From: Crocosphaera sp.
GTDB lineage: Bacteria > Cyanobacteriota > Cyanobacteriia > Cyanobacteriales > Microcystaceae
Assembly: GCA_030066295.1 (NCBI GenBank)
Contig: JASJBX010000056.1
Coordinates: 32,001 to 96,000 of the forward strand
Length of the DNA: 64,000 bases
Direction: 5' to 3'
The notes under the pieces are model-generated. The model made no database searches. It was not told the DNA's origin and worked only from the letters and a program-made list of their open reading frames with translations. Below are positions 8,681 through 17,456 of this stretch, piece after piece; the stretch's first letter is position 1, and each line of letters opens with the position of its first letter. The position numbers and the translations under genes were made by a program.

Positions 8681-8825
8681 TATTTTTTTATCTTTAAGAT
8701 TACAAGATTAACGATGCCCTAATTTTAAGAACATAATGGAAAATTCTGACAGAAATAACAGAAAATTTTAGGATTTCAAGGTTAACCGTTAGTCGCAACA
8801 TATCTTATCATTTGAATATCGGCAG
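8681..8825. promoter_or_regulatory. divergent intergenic region between the tail operon and the pseudokinase gene
   Basis: These 145 bases separate the minus-strand tail operon from the plus-strand pseudokinase/Pvc16 unit, so promoters for both should lie here. The segment is AT-rich. I could not assign a specific operator or a convincing sigma-70 pair. Confidence 0.5.
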
Positions 8826-11144
8826 ATGAGAAAAAATCAACCATCAATGCAGCGTGTCAACTTTAACTCTACCTTATTCAGTAAATTTCCTTGTTCTCGG
8901 GGAAATCCTCTTAATTGTCCTCTTAATTTTCCTCAATTAAAATCGCAAAGTAAGGAGGAATCTCCAGAAGATTCCTGTAAAATCTGCCATTTTCCTGCTC
9001 TTGTCCCAGAAAAAACCAAAATTAAAGGCAAAGAAGGCAATTATTTACTTGATCGGACCATTGGCTATCGAGGGTTAGGAAGACTTTACCAAGGAACCTG
9101 TTTAATCGATCAACAAGCAGTTATTATTAAAGAATATCTTTTTCCTGATAAGTGCTTTGAAAAATCAGACATTAAACGTCGTCCAGATAATTTACAAAAA
9201 TTTAGTAATTTACAATTAATTGATGGTCGAAAACCAGATTTTCGTCTTCTTCTTCCTAAAGAAACTATTATCGAGCGTCAGGCTCAACGTTCGTACCAAC
9301 GCTGTTATAGCATTTTCAATGTAGCGGTTTCGGCCTTGTCTTTGCGAGGGTATCTAGAGAAGAATGATTCAATAGAGGAAGAAATAGTCTGGCAAATATT
9401 AGACCAAGTTTTACAAAGTTTATCCTTACTTCACCGTCAAAAATTTCGCTTATCTTTCGGTGTTGTTAAATCTGGAATAGCTCATGGAAATCTCTCTTTA
9501 GATACTCTCTTGATATCTTTTGATCATCAAAGTTTTTTGATTTATTTAGCTGATTTAGCTCTGTGGGAGAGGTTTGCTGATCCTTTATCAACTAAAAATT
9601 TGAATGAAATTTGTACTGATACAGCAAGATTAGAAGATTTAAAGAATTTAGGCTATATCGGTTTTTATTTATTAGCAGGAACTACGGTAGATGATGAGGG
9701 AAAACCGCTTGATCCCTATCAAGATAAGAATTGGAAAGATTGCAGTCAAGTTTTAAAGACTTACTTATTTAATTTAATGGGTAAGGGAATATTATCTCTA
9801 AAAACAGCCGAAATTGCCAGACAAGAACTCTTAAAAGTTAGACCCAAAATCAGTCCATCTAAGGTAAGTCATAGCTTATTACCTCTATCTTCATCTACAA
9901 CTAGTAATCATCGTCGTTGGTGGTGGATAGGAGGTGGAATACTCGGTTTAATTCTTTTGGTTTTATTGCTTTATTGGTTAAGTATAAAAATTAGAGTCTC
10001 TCAATTCAATTTGATGGGGTTTGCTAGAGGAAAAATTGCTAATATTGCTGATACTTCATCGGGTACTTTTTATTATGGTGCTATTCAAGGAAGTAGTTGG
10101 GATTATGTCTATACTCAAAAAAATTTAACTAAGTTTAGGGAAAATCTGGAGGAAACAATTGAGAACTCTTTTCCTAATCTCAAACAATGGACATACATTT
10201 CTTTAGGAGGAAATCAAAGTGATTTCAAGTTTTTAGTAACAACACCAATCAGGATTACAAAAAAGAGGGAAATAGATAGAATTAATTTTATGATTGGTAG
10301 TCCCGATTCTCCTCTCTCAACCCAGTATAAAACCTCACCCTTTGCTTATGATGCGATCGCGGTTTTTGTTGCTTTTAATTATGCAAAACGACAGAATGGA
10401 CTCCCTTATGCACTGAAGGGACAAATCACCCTTAAACAACTGCAAAAAATTTATACGGGACAAGTTAAACATTGGGACGAATTAAATCGTCATTTCCCAC
10501 CCTTACCTATTCAATTATATGTTCCAACCGATCCAGAAATTGAAGCAATCTTTAAAGCTAGAGTTTTACAAACTGAAGATATGAAGAAGAAATATGAGTT
10601 CTTGGTAGCAAAAGCGAAGGAAGATAATCCAGAAACAACCGATACAATGCTTAAAAATCAAGCTTGTTCTCAAAAATCGGAGGATATTCGTCCTATTTAT
10701 CGCCGTTCAACCTACGGAGAAGAAGGAATATTACAATGTATAATTAAAGATTTTGAAGATAATGATGATCCCATTGGTAGTATTGGTTTTGATAGTTTAA
10801 GTAAAATTGTTAGTCAATGTTCTGTGTATCCTTTGGCCATTTCTACAGAAGGAAAAGATGCTATTTCTCCCTTAATTTTAGATAGAGAACAAGGAATTAC
10901 TCCTGAAACCAATCTTTGTAATCATAAAGGGAGTTATGGGGTTAATACTAAAGCAGTCAGAAGTCAAAAATATCCCTTGACTTACCCCTTATCTGTGATT
11001 TATTACCGAGATAATCGTCGTAATTTAGTTGGCGATCAATTTGCGGACGTTTTAAAAACAAGAAAGGGACAATGCTTATTAAAAATAGTTCAATTAACCC
11101 CTATTTTTGAAATTACTTCTTGCAAAGATTCTGATACTTTTTGA
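8826..11144 (+). CDS. pseudokinase - transmembrane - PstS-like phosphate-binding fusion protein
   Basis: The 772-residue protein has four parts. Residues 1-60 carry cysteines (CSRG, NCPL, CKIC) recalling the zinc-ribbon start of cyanobacterial 4-Cys kinases. Residues about 70-330 have a protein-kinase fold: a glycine-loop remnant IGYRGLGRLYQG and a likely ATP lysine in VIIKEY. The catalytic HRD is replaced by HGN (AHGNLSLDTLL) and DFG by DLA, so a pseudokinase is expected. A membrane helix lies at about 365-390 (WWWIGGGILGLILLVLLL). Residues about 400-760 resemble PstS-type binding proteins (FAYDAIAVFVAFNYA, LKQLQKIYTGQVKHWDEL, GSIGFDSLSK), though the usual phosphate loops are altered (QGSSWDYVYT). 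It is divergent from the tail operon and 22 bases upstream of the Pvc16 gene. Signal reception coupled to particle assembly or firing is inference. Confidence 0.8.
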   Translation: MRKNQPSMQRVNFNSTLFSKFPCSRGNPLNCPLNFPQLKSQSKEESPEDSCKICHFPALVPEKTKIKGKEGNYLLDRTIGYRGLGRLYQGTCLIDQQAVIIKEYLFPDKCFEKSDIKRRPDNLQKFSNLQLIDGRKPDFRLLLPKETIIERQAQRSYQRCYSIFNVAVSALSLRGYLEKNDSIEEEIVWQILDQVLQSLSLLHRQKFRLSFGVVKSGIAHGNLSLDTLLISFDHQSFLIYLADLALWERFADPLSTKNLNEICTDTARLEDLKNLGYIGFYLLAGTTVDDEGKPLDPYQDKNWKDCSQVLKTYLFNLMGKGILSLKTAEIARQELLKVRPKISPSKVSHSLLPLSSSTTSNHRRWWWIGGGILGLILLVLLLYWLSIKIRVSQFNLMGFARGKIANIADTSSGTFYYGAIQGSSWDYVYTQKNLTKFRENLEETIENSFPNLKQWTYISLGGNQSDFKFLVTTPIRITKKREIDRINFMIGSPDSPLSTQYKTSPFAYDAIAVFVAFNYAKRQNGLPYALKGQITLKQLQKIYTGQVKHWDELNRHFPPLPIQLYVPTDPEIEAIFKARVLQTEDMKKKYEFLVAKAKEDNPETTDTMLKNQACSQKSEDIRPIYRRSTYGEEGILQCIIKDFEDNDDPIGSIGFDSLSKIVSQCSVYPLAISTEGKDAISPLILDREQGITPETNLCNHKGSYGVNTKAVRSQKYPLTYPLSVIYYRDNRRNLVGDQFADVLKTRKGQCLLKIVQLTPIFEITSCKDSDTF

Positions 11145-11166
11145 ATTTAATCTATCTCGTAAAATC

Positions 11167-12399
11167 ATGAGTAATCATTTAGCAATTGCAGCTATTACAA
11201 CCACATTACAAAATCTTATTAATCAAAGAATTAATCAAGGAATTGGGGCAAAAAATGTCACAACTCTCCCCTTAGATAAAGCACGAGACAATAATGAAAC
11301 GAATCAAATAAATCTTTTTTTATATCATCTTTTTCCTAATTTAGCTTGGCAAAATCGTCATCCCATCGCTCAAAGAAATCGCGGTGAAAGTAAAAAAAGT
11401 CCTCTCGGTTTGGATTTATTTTATTTAATTTCTGTTTATGGAGAGAAAGATGATGAAGTGATAAGTCATGAATTATTAGGAAAGGTTATTAGTCTTTTTC
11501 ATGATCTTAATAAAATCACTCCCAATATGATTGAAACAGCAACCAGTAATGAATTAAGAGAAAGTAATTTACATGAACAAATTGAGCAAATTAATATTAT
11601 TCCCTTATCCCTTTCTTTAGAAGAAACTTTGTCAATTTGGCAAGGTTTTAATGTTCCTTATCGTCCTTGTGTTTGCTATCAAGTATCTGTTATTTTGATT
11701 GATAGTCAACAATCTTTAATGATTCCTCTACCCGTGCTATCTCAACATAATAAACAGGGGAAAATTGCACAATTAGGTTTTTTACCAACCTTAACAAATA
11801 TTGAATTACCTAACCGTAAACCTAGCGCACAATTAGGGGATATTATCACCCTTAGAGGGAATAATTTGGACAAACCTGGGATTAAAATTAGATTGACCCA
11901 TACTCAATTTAAACATAGTTTAGACCTTGAGCCGTTAGAGGATATCAAATCTGATAAAATACAAATAAAAGTCCCTAACCCAGAAGAAGTAGCAGTTAAT
12001 GAGTGGCGAATTGGTTTATATTTAGTTAGTATTGTTTGTATAGAAGGGGAAAATCAAACCCAACAATCTAATGAATTCCCTTTAAGTTTAGCTGCTCAAG
12101 TCATTGCTTTAACCCCACAAGAAACAAGAGAAGGTCCTCTTAAAATTAGGGTACATTGTACCCCTGCGTTACAGTCGAAACAAAAAGCATTTGTTTTATG
12201 GGGGGATCAGGTTTTTCCGACTCGTAAACGTTCCCATCCTCAGCAACCTACCATCACTACCCTTACTTGTAACATTCCCTCAGTTACTCAAGGGGAATAT
12301 GTTGTACGTTTAAGGGTTGATGGAATAGATAGTATTCCTGTCGATTTTAATACCTTTCCTTGGGAGTTTGATGGGAATCAAAAGATCATTGTCAGATAA
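11167..12399 (+). CDS. Pvc16-family (DUF4255) tail-terminator protein with C-terminal IPT/TIG-like domains
   Basis: The N-terminal about 180 residues match the DUF4255/Pvc16 family: NHLAIAAITTTLQNLINQR, a middle INLFLYHLFPNLAWQNR, then LDLFYLISVYGEKDD and a late IIPLSLSLEETLSIWQGF. Pvc16 proteins cap the end of the tube and sheath in extracellular contractile injection systems. The remaining about 230 residues are beta-rich with IPT/TIG-like features (SAQLGDIITLRGNNLDKPG). The frame is open to 11107, overlapping the pseudokinase gene, but the ATG at 11167 begins exactly where family homology begins. It ends only three bases from the end of the convergent pentapeptide gene. Together with the minus-strand tail genes it supports the injection-system reading of this region. 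Confidence 0.87.
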   Translation: MSNHLAIAAITTTLQNLINQRINQGIGAKNVTTLPLDKARDNNETNQINLFLYHLFPNLAWQNRHPIAQRNRGESKKSPLGLDLFYLISVYGEKDDEVISHELLGKVISLFHDLNKITPNMIETATSNELRESNLHEQIEQINIIPLSLSLEETLSIWQGFNVPYRPCVCYQVSVILIDSQQSLMIPLPVLSQHNKQGKIAQLGFLPTLTNIELPNRKPSAQLGDIITLRGNNLDKPGIKIRLTHTQFKHSLDLEPLEDIKSDKIQIKVPNPEEVAVNEWRIGLYLVSIVCIEGENQTQQSNEFPLSLAAQVIALTPQETREGPLKIRVHCTPALQSKQKAFVLWGDQVFPTRKRSHPQQPTITTLTCNIPSVTQGEYVVRLRVDGIDSIPVDFNTFPWEFDGNQKIIVR

Positions 12400-12402
12400 T
12401 GT

Positions 12403-13830
12403 TTATTGACAAATATATTTGCTCCCATCAGGAAGAATTGCACCGCAGAGAATAGCATTTTCAAGATTGATTCCTTTTGCTTTATTAAGGTTAGCATACC
12501 TCAAGTTAGCTCCCGTAAAATCTGCTCCATTTCCCTCTCCATAAGCTAAAATTGCATTTTCTAAGTTAGCATTTTTGAAATTAGTTTCGTTAAAGTTAGC
12601 TTTGAATAAATTAGCTTGTTTTAAGTTAGCCTCTTCTAAATTAGAACCCGATAAATTTGTTTCTTGAAGTCCTTTCCTATATAAATTTACGCCTTTTAAA
12701 TAGGCTTTGCTTAAGTTTAAATTAGCTAATATATCATCATCTTCCAGTTTGTTATTAAGAATTTTCCAAACCATTCTCCATTTATAATTAAGGGTATTGT
12801 TGGGTATTTTTGTCTCAGTAAATTTAGCTAGACTAAAATCGGTTTCTGTTAGATTAGTTTGCGTTAAATCTGTTTGTGTTAAATCACAGTTGCTTAAGTT
12901 AGCATTGGTTAAATCTGTGTCAATTAAGATAGCTTGTGTTAGGTTAGATTCTGATAAATTCGCTTCGGTTAAATCTGTTTGTTTGATGATAGCTTGACTT
13001 AGATTAGTTTCGGTTAAATTAGCTTGACTTAAATCCACATAATTGAGACTAGCTTGTGTAAAATTACTCTGGGAAAAATTGGCATTTTTTAGGTTGACAA
13101 TAAATAAATTACTTTGTGTTAAATTCGTTCCTTCTAAATTGCGATCGCTAAAATCTGAACTTTCTAAAGACACTTGACTAAGATTCAAGTTAATAGTCTC
13201 AGTTTCTAATTGATAGTTCACAAATTGCTGAACTTTTCGCCATTTATCGTTAATTTTTGTCTCACCTGTTATTGTTGTTTCTCGAAAATCAACATAGTTT
13301 AATATGGTATTTTCTAAATTTGCTTGACTTAGATTAGCTCCTCTTAACTTTGCTGAAGTTAAATTAGTATTTTGTAAATTCGTATTAGTTAAATTAGCTT
13401 TTTCTAAATTAGCTTTTTCTAAATTTGAGCTTTGTACACTTGCATCAGATAGATTGGTATTCTTTAAAATAGCTGCTTGTAATTTTGCTTCATTTAACTG
13501 AGCAAAAGATAAATTAGCTTCTGTTAAATTGGCTTCTAAAAGTAGGGTTTCATTTAATCTCGCTTTGGTTAAATTAGCACGAAATAAATTAGCTTTATTG
13601 AGGCGAGATAACGATAAATCCGCTTCCGTTAAATTGGCTCCATTCAGGTTAGCTTCCGTTAATTCCCATTCAACTAAATCAGCTTGAAATAGATTACAAG
13701 CCGGACATTCTCCTGTATTTTTTAATTGTTGAAATGCTTCTTCTTTGATAGCGACTGTTTGGGGTGAAATAATAATCAACACCAAACTCGTAATAAGCAT
13801 CCTTAGTAACAATCTCAGAAAATACTGCAT
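12403..13830 (-). CDS. secreted pentapeptide-repeat protein
   Basis: A signal peptide (MQYFLRLLLRMLITSLVLII) is followed by CPAC and then long runs of A(N/D)Lxx pentapeptide repeats, which form a right-handed quadrilateral beta-helix. The repeats are broken at two points by a related non-repeat insert (WRKVQQFVNYQLE and WRMVWKILNNKLE), showing that a module of roughly 135 residues has been duplicated. The frame is open upstream to a TTG at 13857, but the ATG at 13830 starts directly on the signal peptide. About 475 residues. The gene converges on the Pvc16 gene with three bases between stops. Function unknown: pentapeptide proteins of this type are common in cyanobacteria, with lumenal or periplasmic locations. 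A link to the injection system rests on position alone. Confidence 0.85.
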   Translation of the reverse strand: MQYFLRLLLRMLITSLVLIIISPQTVAIKEEAFQQLKNTGECPACNLFQADLVEWELTEANLNGANLTEADLSLSRLNKANLFRANLTKARLNETLLLEANLTEANLSFAQLNEAKLQAAILKNTNLSDASVQSSNLEKANLEKANLTNTNLQNTNLTSAKLRGANLSQANLENTILNYVDFRETTITGETKINDKWRKVQQFVNYQLETETINLNLSQVSLESSDFSDRNLEGTNLTQSNLFIVNLKNANFSQSNFTQASLNYVDLSQANLTETNLSQAIIKQTDLTEANLSESNLTQAILIDTDLTNANLSNCDLTQTDLTQTNLTETDFSLAKFTETKIPNNTLNYKWRMVWKILNNKLEDDDILANLNLSKAYLKGVNLYRKGLQETNLSGSNLEEANLKQANLFKANFNETNFKNANLENAILAYGEGNGADFTGANLRYANLNKAKGINLENAILCGAILPDGSKYICQ

Positions 13831-13948
13831 ATCAGTTTTTCTACTATAATAATACAAATAAAGGTAAACGTAGGGTATAAAGAAAGAAATCTTTATTTGA
13901 TCTGTTTTACCTAATGCTTGTCATTCTTTTAACTCCAAACCCCTAATT

Positions 13949-14671
13949 CTAACTCAAATTTAACGCTTTCTTTTGTAAAAAAACTAACTCTTTGATGCCA
14001 ATTTCTGCCAAATCTAAGATGTCATTAAGTTGGGAACGAGTAAAGCTATTTTCTTCTGCTGTTCCTTGGACTTCAATCAGGTCTAATTTTTCAGTCATAA
14101 CCACATTACAATCAACATCTGCTTTGAAATCTTCAGGATAATTTAAGTCTAAAAATGCCTCTCCTTCAATAAGTCCCACGGATATCGCTGCAACGGGAAA
14201 CTGTAAAGGAGAGGCGGTTAACTCTCCTTTTTTTATCAATTTATTCACCGCTAACCCTAACGCAACATATCCCCCTGTAATAGAAGTAGTACGGGTTCCT
14301 CCATCAGCTTGTAAGACATCACAATCAATAGTTATGGTTCTTTCTCCTAACTGTTTTAAATCGATACATGAGCGCAAACTTCGACCGATTAATCGCTGTA
14401 TTTCTTGGGTTCTTCCTGATAGCTTTAATAATTCTCGGCGTTGACGTTCTTGGGTTGAACCGGGTAACATTCTGTATTCTGCGGTTAACCATCCTTGACC
14501 ACTTCCAAAAAGAAACCGAGGTACATTTTCTTCAATACTTGCAGTACAAAGCACTTTTGTATCTCCAAACTGTGCTAAAACAGAACCCGCAGAAAACCGA
14601 GTGAAATTGAGTTCAAAATTAACAGGACGAAGTTGGTTCGGTTGACGGCCATCTGGACGTTTCCAAGACAT
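13949..14671 (-). CDS. rph: ribonuclease PH
   Basis: The 240-residue product is a standard full-length RNase [18 protein letters not shown] at the start, [35 protein letters not shown], the RxxxLIGRSLR segment, [19 protein letters not shown] and [18 protein letters not shown] (shown as short motifs). The enzyme is a phosphate-dependent 3'-5' exoribonuclease that trims tRNA 3' ends. It stands alone on the minus strand between the pentapeptide gene and a membrane protein gene. Confidence 0.97.
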   Translation of the reverse strand: MSWKRPDGRQPNQLRPVNFELNFTRFSAGSVLAQFGDTKVLCTASIEENVPRFLFGSGQGWLTAEYRMLPGSTQERQRRELLKLSGRTQEIQRLIGRSLRSCIDLKQLGERTITIDCDVLQADGGTRTTSITGGYVALGLAVNKLIKKGELTASPLQFPVAAISVGLIEGEAFLDLNYPEDFKADVDCNVVMTEKLDLIEVQGTAEENSFTRSQLNDILDLAEIGIKELVFLQKKALNLS

Positions 14672-14873
14672 AAGTTATGCTTAAATTTTATTTTTTGCTT
14701 CTGTATATTATCATAGATGATGACAAAATTAAAGACTTAAGATTGTCACGATGTTCCAAATAAAGAGACATTATTAAATCAATTAAACTTGTCGGGTGGG
14801 CAATGTCTGAAATAGTTTACATATTAAATTTATATTTTATCGGTTGTTAATCCCTACGAAGAAATTATAAGAT

Positions 14874-16016
14874 TCAAGAATGTAAAATCAAGAAAGCTAA
14901 GCTTGCCAGTCCTGATGCTGAAAACAAAACAGTTTTATAGGTAATTTTCGTTAAATTTAAGCTCAGTAATAATAAGAAATAAACATCCATAAACACCCGT
15001 GAATAGTCGAGATAGTATCCCAAAATGGTAATACTACTAAAAGTAAACATTAGACTATAAAATCCATTACTTATCTGCATTAATAAATTGAGTTTACGAT
15101 GTTTAAGATAAAGGATAAAAATAGCTATAAAACTCAACAATAAAATGAGGAACATATAGGCTTCAAAGAGATTTGATCCAGAGATTTCTCCGGTTAAAAT
15201 ATTGATAAATTTCTGAATAATACCCATAAAAGGAAAACCGAAATTATCTTTAACTCTTACTTTTCCAGGTAAATCTAAAAAGCTAATATAAACCGTCCAT
15301 AAAATGGGTGGAATTAATCCGTACAATAAACATTGAATCTGTTTAAATCTTCGTTGTATTAAACTGGTTAAAAATAAAGCGAACCAAACAATTAATAAGG
15401 TTTCTCTCGTCAAACAACCTAAACTAATAAATAAGGCTGTTAACTTATATTTCTCATAACGATAACAATAAAAAGAAGCTATTAAAAATACACTGCTAAA
15501 TAAATCAGCCGTTCCTAAAGATAATACCATCCAAACCCCAGGAATACATAGAGTAAATAAAGACTGAAATTTTGAAACATTATCATACTTAAAATAAAAA
15601 TGAGTAAGGGCAACAATTACAATAATAGATATAGCATTGATACCCACCATAATATAAGGAATGAGATGGTGATTTCCTAACCCTAAAATATAACTCAATA
15701 AAGGATATAAAATACGACGATATCGATAAATCGGATGGTCTAAACTATTAATTGTTTCAGGATTTTGTAAAAAAGGATCGAGAGCCAAACTCAAAAATTG
15801 TTGCCCATCGTAACCAATTTCTCCTCCATATATTAAAGTATTTTCAGGATTTAGAAAAGGAGATAAAGGTAAAATTGAACCAATACGAAAAAACCCAGTT
15901 ATATTGCTATCGAATTTAATAAAATAAAAATATAAAACAACTAACAAAACAAGAAGAGAAGCAATAAAGATATTAACAAGACCAGGAGTCAATTTATTTT
16001 GATTTGAATTAGACAT
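14874..16016 (-). CDS. polytopic membrane protein, possibly a glycosyltransferase-like protein
   Basis: The protein of about 380 residues contains roughly nine to ten hydrophobic segments. A loop after the first helix carries GGEIGYDGQQFLSLALDP and HPIYRYRRILYPLLSYI, a pattern I associate with membrane glycosyltransferase-C-like proteins (mannosyltransferase type), and the later RETLLIVW is also seen in that group. No family name can be given with certainty. The frame is open upstream to a TTG at 16040, but the ATG at 16016 precedes the conserved MSNSNQNK start. It is divergent from the ferredoxin gene. Confidence 0.65.
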   Translation of the reverse strand: MSNSNQNKLTPGLVNIFIASLLVLLVVLYFYFIKFDSNITGFFRIGSILPLSPFLNPENTLIYGGEIGYDGQQFLSLALDPFLQNPETINSLDHPIYRYRRILYPLLSYILGLGNHHLIPYIMVGINAISIIVIVALTHFYFKYDNVSKFQSLFTLCIPGVWMVLSLGTADLFSSVFLIASFYCYRYEKYKLTALFISLGCLTRETLLIVWFALFLTSLIQRRFKQIQCLLYGLIPPILWTVYISFLDLPGKVRVKDNFGFPFMGIIQKFINILTGEISGSNLFEAYMFLILLLSFIAIFILYLKHRKLNLLMQISNGFYSLMFTFSSITILGYYLDYSRVFMDVYFLLLLSLNLTKITYKTVLFSASGLASLAFLILHS

Positions 16017-16205
16017 TAAAAATAAAATAGTGAAAAACAATAGTTAAGCTTGAATAGCCACAACGAATCACTGAGTAACGACTCTATTTAAGCTTAATTG
16101 TTCCCTGATCTGAGTTGACCCTGATATTATTTAAAAATAAAACACTGATTGTTGCCAAGATAGTTTAAAATGGCAAACGATATCCTTTAGAAAGGAGAGA
16201 GAACC

Positions 16206-16433
16206 TTGCCACATACCATTGTTACCGAAACTTGTGAAGGCGTTGCTGACTGCGTAGATGCTTGTCCCGTTGCTTGTATTCATGAAGGTCCCGGAAAAAA
16301 TATGAAAGGAACCGACTGGTATTGGATTGATTTTGCGACTTGTATTGATTGTGGAATTTGCTTACAAGTATGTCCCGTAGAAGGGGCAATTGTACCAGAA
16401 GAAAGACCCGACTTACAAAAAACACCCTCCTAG
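16206..16433 (+). CDS. dicluster 4Fe-4S ferredoxin (TTG start)
   Basis: This 75-residue ferredoxin has two cysteine clusters: CEGVADCVDACPVAC near the start and CIDCGICLQVCP near residue 50. The second is a classic CxxCxxCxxxCP. The first is CxxxxxCxxxCPxxxC, like 7Fe/8Fe dicluster proteins with a modified cluster. It is a soluble low-potential electron carrier; its partner is not shown by context. The start must be the TTG at 16206: AAAGGAGAG lies just upstream at the right distance and no ATG precedes the first cluster. It stands alone, followed by a short run of degenerate heptamer repeats. Confidence 0.9.
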   Translation: MPHTIVTETCEGVADCVDACPVACIHEGPGKNMKGTDWYWIDFATCIDCGICLQVCPVEGAIVPEERPDLQKTPS

Positions 16434-16439
16434 AAATTT

Positions 16440-16474
16440 GAGTTCAGTGTTAGGTGTTCGGAGTTCGGGGTTAA
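16440..16474 (+). repeat. degenerate GTTCGGA-like heptamer repeats
   Basis: The spacer after the ferredoxin gene contains imperfect tandem seven-base units (GTTCAGT, GTTAGGT, GTTCGGA, GTTCGGG). Such short tandem heptamers are frequent in intergenic DNA of cyanobacteria. No function is evident. Confidence 0.55.
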
Positions 16475-16550
16475 ATCTTTATTTTTAGAAAAAATCAAAA
16501 AATAACAGTAATTCTAAAATGAGTACATCGGGGTAATCACGATTGAAACA

Positions 16551-17288
16551 ATGGAAAATATCTTAGAAGTTAAGGACGTTTATGCTGGATATGTCAAAGA
16601 TTTAAACATATTACAAGGCATTAACTTTCGGATTTCTTTAGGAGAATTAGTCGCCATTATCGGTCCCAATGGTGCCGGAAAATCCACCTTGGTTAAAGCC
16701 ATTTTTGGCCTACTAAAAGTTAATCAAGGTCAAATTATGTTTAAAGACAAAAATATCACCGGTTTAAAATCCGATCAAATTGTCAAACTAGGGATGTGTT
16801 ATGTTCCGCAAATTCAAAACGTATTTGCCACCCTCACCATAGAAGAAAACCTAGAAATGGGGGCCTTTATTACCCATGGCTCATTAAAACAGCAAAAAGA
16901 GAAAATATACACCATGTTTCCCCGATTAGCTGAACGTCGCCGCCAAAAAGCAGGAACCCTGTCCGGCGGAGAAAGACAAATGTTAGCCATGGGACGAGCA
17001 TTAATGTTAGACCCGGATGTACTCTTGTTAGACGAACCCTCAGCCGCCTTGTCTCCCATTTTAGTCAATAGTGTTTTTGAACAGATCAAAGCCATCAATG
17101 GTACTGGGAAAGCCATCGTTTTAGTGGAACAAAACGCCAAAAAAGCCCTGATGATGGCTGATCGCGCCTATGTCCTCGAAAGTGGCCGCGATCGCTTTGA
17201 AGGCACAGGAGAACAATTACTCAACGATCCCAAGGTCGCACAACTTTATCTAGGGGCCGCCCATCAAAGTTCCGACGGAGAATCTTAG
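16551..17288 (+). CDS. natE: branched-chain/neutral amino-acid ABC transporter ATP-binding protein (LivF/NatE type)
   Basis: The 245-residue ATPase has Walker A GPNGAGKST, a Q-loop around YVPQIQNVF, the signature LSGGERQMLAMGRAL, Walker B VLLLDEPSAALSP and switch His replaced in the usual LivF way by VEQNAKKAL. These features place it in the LivF subgroup, and the cyanobacterial best candidate is NatE of the neutral amino acid permease N-I. The partner permeases and binding protein are not adjacent, which is usual for the scattered nat genes. Assignment of substrate is by subfamily resemblance only. Confidence 0.82.
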   Translation: MENILEVKDVYAGYVKDLNILQGINFRISLGELVAIIGPNGAGKSTLVKAIFGLLKVNQGQIMFKDKNITGLKSDQIVKLGMCYVPQIQNVFATLTIEENLEMGAFITHGSLKQQKEKIYTMFPRLAERRRQKAGTLSGGERQMLAMGRALMLDPDVLLLDEPSAALSPILVNSVFEQIKAINGTGKAIVLVEQNAKKALMMADRAYVLESGRDRFEGTGEQLLNDPKVAQLYLGAAHQSSDGES

Positions 17289-17456
17289 TAGAAAGTTCTG
17301 GATGAGACTACAATTTCAAAAATACAAGGTAAGCTAGATTAAGGAAAGGATTGACAACAGTCCCACCCCAGGTTAGAAGCAAGTTTCTTTCTTAACTTCA
17401 AGAAGAGAAAGACGGGACATTCTGACTTAGCGATTCTAGCAAAGTGATATAACTCC

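Noticed and set aside
12797-12997. Plus-strand open frame inside the pentapeptide gene
   Set aside because: It is a by-product of the repeat codons on the opposite strand and has no plausible start or family.
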